DNA of 64,000 nt from Perkinsus olseni (Eukaryota > Perkinsozoa > Perkinsida > Perkinsidae), in the NCBI GenBank assembly GCA_013115135.1, contig JABANP010000007.1:124001-188000 (forward strand), read 5' to 3'. Shown one piece after another: positions 42,268 through 53,300 of the stretch (its first letter is position 1; the number at the start of each line of letters is the position of its first letter). Below the pieces are notes generated by a model. It searched no databases, was not told the DNA's origin, and worked only from the letters and a program-made list of their open reading frames with translations. A program made the translations under genes and the position numbers.

Positions 42268-45200
42268 TCACCTCTCCGTGGGGGAGCCTTGCGCTCCATC
42301 GTTCCACGACCTGCGTCTTCTTTGCCGACGAACTTTACACCTGATAATAACATTCCGATCCCTAACGCACGGGCCTTGCTGGTACGTACTGCTGTTGTTG
42401 TTTCGAGCAGCATCTCGGCCAATCACACGCTGCACCGCTTCAACATCGGCATCCCGACGAGGCAGTACGGCTGTGTTCGGCTGTTCCGGGAATAGTTTGC
42501 TAGTGTCCACAACGCGGCTGACAGTCCATGCCATACGATCTTCTGGAGGGATGCGTTGGTGTATAGGGAACGGGGCAGTGGCGATCAGGCGCTGAGAGCC
42601 ATGAGGAGTGCTGCGGAGTTTGATAGCTGACCTTACTTGTCTTTGGCGGTGACGGTTGAGGGGCGGTACGGGGAACGGATCATCCGCAGTTGGCGGTGTT
42701 GATTCACGAGTAGAGGGGGCCGACTTATCATTAGCCGATTTCTTAGTGAGGAGGGCAGGAGGTGGCTCGTCAATCTCGGCACGCTGCTTTGCCTGAGGGA
42801 AGATCCATTGGTCCACGAGGAGTTCAAATGCAGCCGGAGAGCGGCTGCCCGACTCACCGTCAGCTGACGCCCACCGCGAACCTCCATCAACTCTCGGAAG
42901 GTTTGGTTTTCTTCCAGCAAGTTTGCACTCTTCTCTGCTGCCGCTTTCAACCTGGCTGCTCTGCGAAGCTTCCTGCGAGGACAAAGCGGCTGCCGATAAG
43001 CTACCAATGTGTCGGTTATGGGCTCACTTCACTTCTGCGATTACGGATTTTTTAATAGCTGCTTGCTCGTCCTGTCGCCTCGCTGCCGATAGCGCATCAG
43101 CCCTCTCCATCTCCTTTGCTAGGGCTTCTCGATCCTGAGGTGCCGCAGCGGCTGCCACTGCCTCCCGAGCTTCCTTCGGGCTGCTCACTCTCCTAGCTCT
43201 TCCACGCTCCTTCGATTGCGTACAGGATTTGCACAGGCAGAAGAGCACCAGTAGAGGGAGAAGAGCTGCGACCGCTGTCAAGATTATAGGCGAGTCCAAA
43301 TGGGACCACGACCATCCGGCCTTCGTCACTCGGTACCAGGTCTCGAATGAGGACACCTGAGCCAACACCCTTCGGAGAGCCCCGCAGCGAACGGTGTCAC
43401 CAAGCCTACGTTCAAAATCCCTGCTTGCATGATGGTACCGTTGACAAGGTCCGCGTTCTCCACCCAGCAAAGCTTCAGAAATCTACGAAAGCTGGGGTGT
43501 TGACTGGCGCTCGGCCATCCTAGGAGAAAATTTGCTTACAGTGGCGGTCGAATGGGCAATCGGAGGAAGTCAGTAGGATCGCTGGTGTTGGAGAAGGCGT
43601 AGTCTTTCCCCCCATTGGTTGCTGGATACGACATACCTGCCGAGGGATAGCATCAGGGCTGCTGCGACAATGCTTCATCCCTAGAAGAACGCGCCTTAAG
43701 GAGAGGCGGGGCCGAGCAATGAGGACGAGTGCGGGCTGCTGGGTGACCAGATAGCACACGACTCGCTCTGGAATACTGGATGGTGTCAGACGAGCCCGTT
43801 ACCGTCGATCCCGATAGGGGCTCTCCGAACCGTTCCCAAAGGCAGGTCTTCACATTCCCCCTCCTGGCCAAGCAGCGCGATAAGAACGTCTCCGTCCTTC
43901 ATGCCGGTCCTGCGGCGAATGAGTCCGTAATCACCGGCAAGGTAGCGAGACACCCGCCTACCCCTGCAGGCCTGTGACGGTGCACGGAAGCTGATCGTAG
44001 CAGTTCTTAACCTGGTGGGGTCGAGGGCCGGCGATTGAAATCGTGCCAGTATCAACTATGTAGTTGTACGTCCCCGCAGGGCTTCGAGCAGCCCAGCACA
44101 GCCGGTACTGCCCGACCTGGGCTGTCAGAGGATCCGAGCCCCTAACAGTGGTAAACTATGACGAGACGTACGCGTCGAGAACACCCCTACCATGAGTAAT
44201 AAGTCCCTTCCTCCGTCGTTGGGGTCCCTATAGCGCCGTTTGGGAATCCCGAAATGCCGGCCGTGCCCGCGGCACAGCTAGCTGCCACCTTGATCTGAGG
44301 CGACATCGATGCAAAGCAAGGCGATAAGGACCTCTGAACTCTCACTCTGTCCGTGGCGCCGAGACCGTAGCCCTCTAGAGGGCCGATGGTGCATGGTCTA
44401 TTGGCAAGGCAGAAGAAGGCTTGAGTGAGGACCTTGGGCGACTTCACCTGCCACAAGGTTTGTTCCATAAATATGATAGGGCGGGGGATAGTACCAGTAA
44501 GACTGCCGCCAACGAGTCGTAGCTCGCAGACTCGGTTGAGGTGCTTGAGCGTACGGAAGCCGACCCACTGGCGGCCTGACCATGACCAACGGAGCCCTGG
44601 GCTCTCCCTCGGACTCATCCTCCGGGAGGACGATGAAGTACCTCTACTCACCTGACTCGATCCAGCTTGCGAAGTTAGGCAAGAGTTCGGGCTCAGCCGG
44701 CTGCTGCACAAACACAGGAAGTATCGTCCTCCTGAAGGGGGACTCATTCCTAGCCGACCATTCCCAACTGGCATGGCCTCGCAGCTCGCCTTACCAGCCA
44801 GAGTCAAGATGTCCGCCTCTTCCCCGCCGCTTGACCCTGCCGGCTCCGCGAAGTCGTAGTCTCGGCCGTTAGGACTGGGCAGGGACACTCCTCGGTTCGG
44901 CGCACCATTACCTACAACCGATGCAGCCGTGCACTTCCGGTGGTCGCCGGTCGCGTCTTGACTTACCCACAGGACGGAACCCTGCCCCACAGCCTCCCCT
45001 TGTTATCATTATTCTATCGCCGGGGTACAGCCTCCCCAGCAGGCCACGGACCACGCACTTCTCATAGACGACGCAGGAGGCGGCCTGCAGGCGGGTAGGC
45101 GGCAGGGAGAAGCCGCCGAAGACCTCCAACTTCCCTGAGAGGACAGGACTGTCCCCAGGGAGGGGTGTGGAAGGCCCACCCAAGTGAACGTTGAAGTGTC

Positions 45201-48200
45201 TCTGATTGAGGCACGGCAGCCCACCACCACACCAGCAGAGGGAGTATTGACCAGCGACTAGAGGCCACACTGAGCCGCTTTCACCCCAGGAGTATCTTAG
45301 CAACACTCGTGCGATTGACGGAGTAGCAAGATGCGCGCGAAGGGTGATACAGACTTACTTCCCTTCCACTTGAGTGGGCGAGCTCCTGCCGTCCCCTGGG
45401 AAGCCCGGCACCGAAATCCGCGCCGCAACAGGGCCCTCTATGGAATGGGCCGGCGGCGCTTCAACCCCCGGCATGCCCGATCTCGAGTACCATGCCTGGT
45501 GCATATCCGGGAAGTCGTTCCCAGCGTCGTACCATAGCGTGCTGCTGGCTATGGTCTCGAGTGTCTGGCCGTACTCTCGCAGGACCCTGTCGTACAGATC
45601 TATGGCGTCGACTGAGCAGTCCTCGGTCGGTGAGACAATCACTCGGTCATCTCCCCGCAGCCCGACTCCACCGATTCCCTTTATCACGCAGGGAGCTCCG
45701 AATTTGCAGGTGAACGAGCCTCCAGTGAAGGGGCCCACGACCCGAACCGAACCCACGGGAGCGAGGAAATTGACGCCGATCATTCTGGACTGGCAGTCCG
45801 AGGCCTCACTGGCGCTGCACCAACAGAGACTGTAGGTGCCCCCTTGAGCGAAGATAGGGCTGCCCCACTCGAACGACTGGGCCGGGTAACCGCTGGCTTG
45901 ATACAACGGTAACGTGATAGCTGAGTTCGGGAAGCCTGGGACGCCCGGATAGTCTGCCTCTGTGGCTGGCTGCCAGTCCGAACATGCGCCAGGTAGGGCT
46001 GCTAGACGGTCGTGAGGGCCCGTGCCGCTCAGGCCCGTGAGAGTGATGGAGCAGTTCCGGCCCGCTGTACAGTCATGGATTGTCGTATCTGAGAAGGGCA
46101 TCGCTATTCCAGCCGGACTGAGGCGACCATCCAGGAAGGGAGAAAGACGTCCCCAGCAGGCCACGGTTCCCGCGCGATAGTGAGTCGAAAGACGAGGTTC
46201 GGGAAGGACGCTTTTTCGATCCACGCTTGAGGGACGACATTATCCCTTAGGCGGATACGGAAGCCGCTATGTCCTGATCGCACGGTCTTACCGTCTAGTC
46301 CTGACACACCGCGGATGTAGAGTATTCCAACGTACAGTGAATAGTCTCTCATCAAGGTGCAGACGCCGCTGATCTGGAAACAGTGGCTCAAGAGTGACAG
46401 AACGGGTGCCAAGCCGTTCTATGGAAAGAGCTTTTCGAGCGGGCATTACTGAAGGCTCGTCCGAGCACCAGCACAAGTCGTAAAGGCCGCCAGGTGCGGT
46501 GACTACTAGCTGTCCACGCTCATCGCCCGACGACGCGGACTCGTACCTAAAGCTCGCTCGATCAACTCCGAAGCCATAGGGAATTTGCTGGGGGAACTCA
46601 CCACGTGAAGGTGGAGCCGTCGGGTTGTCCTAGAGAAGCCTTCGAAACCTTCAACGCCCTCAGAAGGGTTCTGGCATGCCAGGTAGCTCGTGAAGAGACC
46701 AGCGTAGTACCTACGAGTACGGCAATGGGACTGGCCCGCTAGCTGGTACGCCCGAAAAATGATTTCCTTCGTGCCCGTCACAGAGGGCAAGTACTGATCG
46801 CCACCGATGGACTCCTACGGGCTCTCCTTTCCGTCATCGCAGCTGCCCTCGTCTACGTAGCACCATGGACCCTTGGGGATCTTGCGTCTGAGGATAGCAT
46901 ACAGAACACAGGAGCTGGTAGACCGCAAGAGAAACCGTTCGAGACACTCGAGTGATTCACCAATAATGTGTGACTATTACTATTCCGGTGATGGGAGTCC
47001 CGAAGAGGGGGTCCGGTTTGAGCTCTGGGATGCACAGCGTTGCCGCTGAGCCGAGCTCAGGATCCCGCACACCGTTACATTCGCAGACCTGAGGAGGGCA
47101 GTGGGAAAGGAACGCTCGATGACGACTTACGCGACACTCGCTTCCGAAACTCCTGACGACCAGACCGTCACCAGGCTTGAGCCCGAAGCCTGTGAGACCT
47201 GATACGGTGCAGCTGGTTCCGGCAGTGCACTCTACGGACTTCCACATAGGAGTTGGACCCTGAATATCACACAAGATTATGCATAACATATTAAAGTTCG
47301 ATTCACGACCCTTCATGGAACTAGGACATCATTCTTTAGTCATTTCGCCTCGCCGAAGCCTTCTCCGCAAAGGCCAGTGCCCACACGGGCGAGCCACAGC
47401 AACGCCATCTCCCTGTTACCACTAGGAAGTTCAAGGTGACCTTGCTATCAACCGCGGTCATGCGCGAAAAACGCGATTTGGGGAATTTACGGTACGTATC
47501 TCCGGTCGCCGTTGACTCTCACCTTAGTATGGACAGTCCTTCGACTGGCCCACATGTCCTCTTCCGGCATTGTAGCGATCAAGTCGTCATCTTCATCCAG
47601 GATAGGATCAGCAGTGGCACAGTAGAGGTCGTGCAGTGTCCCTGCCAGATATCGCACGTCACTCCAGGCAACGCCTTACTGTCCCCACCTGGGCTCAGAT
47701 TGGGTAGCTTGAGGATGGTCTGCCCGCCAGTGGGGAAGCTGACCAGGGCATTAACACCCTCGAGCTTCACTGTGGCGACCGAAGGGCTCTCCGGTCGAAT
47801 TTGTACATAATCGTAGCCTGACCGAGAGGGTGGGGCAAACACGGAAGTCTCCCCCGGTCATCGGAATCAAGGAGCAGTCCGCACCAATAAACCAGAAGAT
47901 TACCATCCTCAACACCTTGGACGAAGTCCTCCTGCCTACTGGCCGCATCAATCACCCACGGCAAAGCTACGCACGATATGTTGGCCGCTCTGAAGGAAGG
48001 ACATACTCTTCTAGGTAGCGTCCAGCGGTGGTCCGGAGTGTACTACCGATCCACGTTGACGGTGAGATCTACGTACGTGAAGGTGTTGATGATACGTGCC
48101 ATGCTTAAGGGCGGGATAAGGCACCCGGGTAGAATTGTCGGGCCTGCACAAGTAATGATCACCACGCTCGGTCGAGGAAGAGTCGAGGAGATTATCTCTC

Positions 48201-50544
48201 ACATAGTGGCCTCCTCGCCGTCACAGTAGATCTCGAAGGTGCCGGTCCTGTCCACTGTGAAACCGACTACCGTCAATCAGGTCAATCCTGCTCGCCACGC
48301 GTGGACTTGGCACCTAGCTTAGGCGATGAACGAGCCCGAGGCAGGGAGGTAGAACCCCCGGTTACGTTGGAGAATACTCCTTCTTCCCGTATCCTCGCCC
48401 TGCCGGGTATCCCCACGGTCGGTCGAACCGGAGAGCGCGTCGATCGCAATGCACCACACGATTGCTGGAAAGGGAACCGTTCAAGCGCTTCGCTCGTTCG
48501 GAAGAGCATATTTTTACCTGGCTCACTGACGGCAACCTCCGCGACGAGTTTGATTTCGTTGATCGTAGCGCGGAGCTCCTCCCTTGTGGAGAGCGACATT
48601 AGCAGAGATGCTGCTTCGTTCGCTGCGAGGGTTCGAACCTAGCCACATCAACACGATGCAGAAGCTCTCTGATTTATGTCGACCGTGAGTATCCGAGGTC
48701 GCTGCAAGGCAAGGATGAAAGATGCTCACGGACGGCTTGAACGATCTGGAGATTGTACTAAGCCAGCTTACCTCGCGCCGAGTAGCCTCGATGGCCTCTG
48801 CAGGGCGACACACCACGACCACTAGTGGCAATAGTCATGCACCAGAAGGAGTACAGAGTATCAGCTTGAAGACCTACTCACAGCAGCCACCTAACTGGAG
48901 CTACGGTAGACGGGACTACCTTCCTGAATGTCCACGGCGACGTCGTTGAGAAGCTCTTCCTCAGAAGGCACGATCGTCGAGGAGATTCTGAACTCGGCCT
49001 CGGTCGGTTGCGTCGGTACCGCTCCAGTTGCGGAGTCGTGCGGTCTGTTCAGCAGCAACCGCAGTTGTACGCAGCAAAGCAGCGCTCAAGGCCCCCACCT
49101 GGCCATGCAGTATGCCTTGCCGTCCAAGCTCAAGCGTATCGTCATGAAGATCCGAGACGCTGTGACGAAGCCGCCGCGTATGGTGACCACGGGGTAAGAT
49201 TGGATACCACAATTGAAGCAACCGGTCGTGATTATCTGAGAATAGGAATCGTCAAAACTTCGCTCCGCCGGTCCTTCACAGCCTCCCTACCCTCATCATG
49301 CGCGCTGCAATTTCCCCCTGTGTTGTGGTTGAACCGTCAGTCCCCCGAGTCGTGCAGTACACCTCGTATTCCGTGCCCGCCGACATCCCGTCTTGAATGT
49401 CGATCGTCTGCAGCTTCTCACGCACCACCCGCACCTCATGAAATATGACCGAAGTGGCGTCCAGAGCCGTCACCATAGACACCGAACCTGCAGCGGGCTC
49501 TAGCAGCTGACAGTTGGTTCGATTGACTTGTCCGATCAGCGCTGTCCCTTCAGCCCAGAAGGATATCCTCCCGCAATTAACAGTCGCCCTGCACCTTTGC
49601 CGACACTCCTCCATGTCAGCGGTCAGCGTGAATTGGATGTGAGCTGATGACGCTGCAGGAATGTTGCTGCCGTGGTCCGAGGCAGTGTCCTCTTCCCAGG
49701 ACTCCTCAGTGACCTCGGTGACGTTGGTGAAGTAGTTCGCTTGTTCGATCTCTCTCGTTGTGGGCGCTCTCATGCGGTACAGCAGGTTGATGGGCAGACA
49801 GTAGATTCTCGCACCTATAGTGGTGACGTTTATCTCCAGTGTCAGCCAGCTCGACCCAGGTCTGATATTTTGAATTCTGAATGCAGGGGCGAGAACTGAA
49901 GCATTCTGCCCGCTGCCGTCCATGCCTTCGGCGAAGTCCGCTGTATTGACGGTGTATCGACAGTAGATGGTCCTGTTGGCGACCGGGTCGGCCGTCCACA
50001 GCCATTCAGCGTTCACGGCAGCCCAAGCCTTATTCTGGTCTCTCCAAGGGCAGCAGCTGCCTCCCCCAGGATTCTCAACCGCAGATGGCCAACTAGTGTC
50101 ATTGAAGTCCTGTGCGGTCCACGACTGGAGTGCTTCGCTCGGTGCAACGCCAGTGCTTGGCGCTGCTGACGACAAAATTAGGCATGGCCAGGATCCATCC
50201 GCCGTAACTCGGGGTAGGTGACCGTCCGGTGACCAGGAGTCGACCTCGACGCCTTCAGTCGGCTTTGTATTAGTCGCTCGCACAGCGACCACGTCACCGT
50301 CCACTAGCTCCGAGGCAAGACGGAAAACTTGCACGCCCGAATTGACGTCCTGTATTTCGTAGTTGGTGTTCATGGCAAAGACGTCAAGGGTTTGGTCGAG
50401 CGGGGCTTGGTTGCCGTTGATGTAGAGATCGATGGTCGAGTCCCCCTCGGCAAAAGCCCTGAGGGGGACTGTGACTTGTTGTAGGGAAAGTCTGGTAAGG
50501 TGCGCTAACAAGGACGCTATGAGAAAATGACTATGATGATGCAT
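42268..50544 (-). CDS. large type I surface protein with repeated LCWC modules
   Basis: This multi-exon gene begins with a hydrophobic leader (MHHHSHFLIASLLAHLTRLS, start 50544). A 420-aa N-terminal exon follows with an N-glycosylation-rich, jelly-roll-like region (WTADPVANRTIYCRY) and a cysteine-rich PAN-like part (CRQRCRATVNCGRISFW). Then come repeated modules. Each has C...(G/E)xxCxVxGLxGxGLxxGDxVxV...C followed, usually after an insert, by G(T/Q/L)Y.LCWC and a GP-terminated strand. Recognisable LCWC-type cores lie near 46455-46495, 45815-45840, 45230-45260, 44700-44735 (LCLC) and 44085-44120 (LCWA). A transmembrane helix (IILTAVAALLPLLVLFCLC, near 43240-43300) is followed by a charged coiled-coil tail (AAAPQDREALAKEMERADAL) and basic end (KVRRQRRRR) before TGA at 42268. 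Individual exon joins between 43500 and 49300 were not all resolved. Its likely role is a surface or adhesive receptor; function unknown. Confidence 0.65.
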
Positions 50545-50977
50545 AAGCAGAAGTGGAGGAACATGAAGAAATACAACTACCGCGAGTATCTGAATATCGT
50601 CCAAAAGCTGATATAAACACTTGCTGAGCACTACACCGACCGAGTGACTGGTCACTATCGAGATAGGACTGTGCGACCACTGGCTGTGTGTGGCTACTCC
50701 ATCCCTTTTCTGAACGTGTTGGAGACTATTGAGCTTTCAAGTAGCCAACTGAAGGCCCTGACCGGCCATCTAGCAACCGTAATGATGACCGATAAAAACA
50801 TGGCGTCACGATAGGGGACCAAAGGGGGCTCTGGGCCGCTCCTGTCGATCTGCACGGGCCGAGTTTCTCTTCATTCGCACGTCCGTGAAACAAACCCTCC
50901 CATCATTGTCGTTAACGCCATGCCCAAGGAACAGAAGTCTAACAATACGAGGCTGCATGAATGAACCATAACACATT
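50545..50977. other. intergenic, upstream of the LCWC gene
   Basis: About 430 bp between the JmjC-protein stop and the LCWC-protein start on the same strand. It is the probable promoter of the latter. Confidence 0.4.
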
Positions 50978-52420
50978 TCACAGCTCTTCTTCATTTGAAT
51001 TCTCATCCAACCCAGACCGGGCTCGACCAGAAGCATAGATCTTTTCAAACAGCTTGGCAGCAGCTGCAGCCCGTACACGGAAGCCTCGAGTGCCTGGCTC
51101 GGCCTGGTCTCCAAGAGCTAGGTCGGCCACACGCCTTCTGGTCACGATGACGTGCCACTGCCATAAGGCATCATGGAGCTCCTCCTTAGTAGCCAGGCCA
51201 TCACCATCACCATCCCAGTACGCGATACAGTCTTCTGCTCGCAACACCAGCAACGACTCAATCGCCTCTTCACCGAGACTAGCCCCTCTGCTGAAGGCGA
51301 GCCTAGCGTCGGGATTGTGCTTCGGATCACGGAAGCGCTGTGCCGATGGGTCTGTCCTCAACCAGTAGAGAACTTCGTCCGAGTCCAGTTGCCTGTCGCC
51401 GTTTCGGTCGACCGATACCAAAATTCTCTCAGCTATTTCACCAGCTACTTGCCCACCGTCGAGCTTCTCGTCTGTCCACATGCCCCCCAGACCGAGGGTT
51501 ACCGTGTCGGCCCAGCGGTCCCAGAGGCAGTCACCGAACTCAGTAGACAGCGACAACCGCGGCAGAAGATTCCTAATGTAGCGAGCTGACATCGGTATGG
51601 GAATGTTAAAGGTAACACTGGTCGTACACTCACTCTCGGAGACGCTCAAGGTCTCGTGCATCATGCCCGGCGGGAACAGGATTCCTTCCCCTGGTCCCAG
51701 GGTGTACTCGTAGTCAGGCTCGAACGACCTATCGGGGTCCCTTCTGATACCACCGTCGAACTCGTCGAACATATCAGCGATAGAATCGACCTTCGGCATC
51801 GTCATCAGCTTCCACCGTTTGAACCCGCTCAGCTGTACGGACATAACGTTGACACAGTAGGCGTCGTTGTGCGCCAGTGTCCCCGCTCGAGCCGGCTGCA
51901 GCCAGAACTCCATGCTATCGGCGACGTGCTTCTCAAGCGCTGGATGTCGCTGCTTCAGCCAAGGGAGATTCTCCATAGCCACGCCGAGGGGAAAGAGGAG
52001 ACGCTGGACAGACTTCTTCATATCGCCAGCGACGCGGTCCTTCACATGCCACACGTAAGGCGCCGATGTTGCCTGGTCCCCGATGCGTGTCGGTTTCTTT
52101 TCGGCCCAATCGGGCTCCCCTAAGGCCACCCTTTTGTCGCGGCTCTGATATTGCTTTGACATCTTCCCATCAGGCCACCTCGCGGCGAAGTCGCGGCAAC
52201 TTTCGTTGACCAATGCCCATCCGAGCCCGGCTGTTCTGAACACCGCTGGCTGGCCGTTCCTCACCAGGTCGAAGAAGTCCTCAACAGACACCTTGTCGCT
52301 GAACACTGGCAAGTCCCTCGCGAGGAAGTCTCGCGGTTGCACTTCGGTGAACGGATCTGCCGGCAAGTGCCCTCTACAAGACACTTGAAGGAGCAGAGCA
52401 AGAGCACAGACGAGAATCAT
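50978..52420 (-). CDS. secreted JmjC-domain (cupin 8) protein with EF-hands
   Basis: An intronless 480-aa protein. The start at 52420 gives a signal peptide, MILVCALALLLQVSCRG; an upstream non-ATG extension is not needed. The JmjC/cupin part resembles Fe(II)- and 2-oxoglutarate-dependent oxygenases: the HxD motif is H184-N-D186 (LAHNDAYCVN), the distal histidine H255 (FPPGMMHETLS), and SGFKRWKLM matches the family's post-HxD strand. C-terminally there are two EF-hand loops, DRNGDRQLDSDE (338-349) and DGDGDGLATKEE (403-414), with full Ca-ligand spacing. The C-terminal 60 residues are charged. The arrangement suggests a calcium-tuned protein hydroxylase of the secretory pathway. Substrate and product are unknown. 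No frameshift or intron is present. Confidence 0.88.
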   Translation of the reverse strand: MILVCALALLLQVSCRGHLPADPFTEVQPRDFLARDLPVFSDKVSVEDFFDLVRNGQPAVFRTAGLGWALVNESCRDFAARWPDGKMSKQYQSRDKRVALGEPDWAEKKPTRIGDQATSAPYVWHVKDRVAGDMKKSVQRLLFPLGVAMENLPWLKQRHPALEKHVADSMEFWLQPARAGTLAHNDAYCVNVMSVQLSGFKRWKLMTMPKVDSIADMFDEFDGGIRRDPDRSFEPDYEYTLGPGEGILFPPGMMHETLSVSESECTTSVTFNIPIPMSARYIRNLLPRLSLSTEFGDCLWDRWADTVTLGLGGMWTDEKLDGGQVAGEIAERILVSVDRNGDRQLDSDEVLYWLRTDPSAQRFRDPKHNPDARLAFSRGASLGEEAIESLLVLRAEDCIAYWDGDGDGLATKEELHDALWQWHVIVTRRRVADLALGDQAEPGTRGFRVRAAAAAKLFEKIYASGRARSGLDENSNEEEL

Positions 52421-52536
52421 GGTCAAGCTGCTCGCGGAGACTTACAAGATACGCAGGTCACAACTAGACACATTCTCAGGCAATCACACTAGATTGACGC
52501 CATGCTACAGCATCAGCTCGGGCGGCACACCTCTCC

Positions 52537-53077
52537 TCATATCTTGCATCCGTATACTGTTACTATACCTGCCGCGCACGGACAATGATTCTCAGAGGGA
52601 TGACCGCACGGGGACCCTTACAATCAAGAGTATCTTTCCCAACCTGAACACACGTGAGCCCGTCCGTCTTGAGGTCCCACCAACAGGTGGCTGCTGTACT
52701 CAGCGGTGCCCCATTCTTTTGCATAATAACGCACGTCACTGACAAGAAAGCACTGCGGCAATCCGAGGATTTTACCAAGGCCAATACCAACGTATTTGAA
52801 GGGCTTATTCAGCTTGGCAAGCTCCTTGAGACACGAGTCCAGCAGCTGATTGCACCTGGCAGCAGTCAACTCGGCAGGACGCCCCCCAGACGTTCCAGCA
52901 GCTACCAGTGGTTGACCTTCTCCTTCGAGTAGACGGCGTTCTGGAGGGTTTGGTTCATGGCATGCTTCACGATCTCCTGCACATTCTCCGACACGTACTC
53001 GTCCTGTCAAGAAACGACGACTTCCCCTATGAAGCCGAAGCCCCCGCTGAGCTCACATCTCCTTCCTCGTCAGCCAT
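52537..53077 (-). CDS. Tctex1-type dynein light chain
   Basis: Five short exons give a protein of about 110 aa: MADEEGD, then VSENVQEIVKHAMNQTLQNAVYS (first helix), KEKVNHW, CNQLLDSCLKELAKLNKPFKY (second helix), VVTCVIMQKNGAPLSTAATC, WWDLKTDGLTCVQVGKDTLDC and a final VTVYGCKI ending at TGA 52537. The TCVIMQKNGA..T...C(F/W)WD block is diagnostic for DYNLT1/Tctex1, a light chain of cytoplasmic and axonemal dynein that dimerises and binds the intermediate chain. The terminal strand comes from a separate last exon with a GT-AG intron. Start 53077 is the only ATG in the leader. Confidence 0.9.
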
Positions 53078-53300
53078 GGTAGTCTCGTTCGAAGATAAGT
53101 CTCGGAAAGAGGGTACTAAGCGACGCCTCACGCGAATATTAACAACCCAAGAGTAACCGAGTGGACTCTCGAGACAGCTCCAAGTGCCAAACATCAGCAA
53201 CAGCAGCGCAAGAGAGCGTCAATAGTCAACAATGCACACACCGCGACTTTAACAAGTCCTACATAGAAACAAAGAGGGGCCCTCATCGGCGACGTCGCCT

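Noticed and set aside
48625..48650. GGTTCGAACC, resembling a tRNA B-box
   Set aside because: The flanks do not form a T-stem, anticodon arm or acceptor stem.
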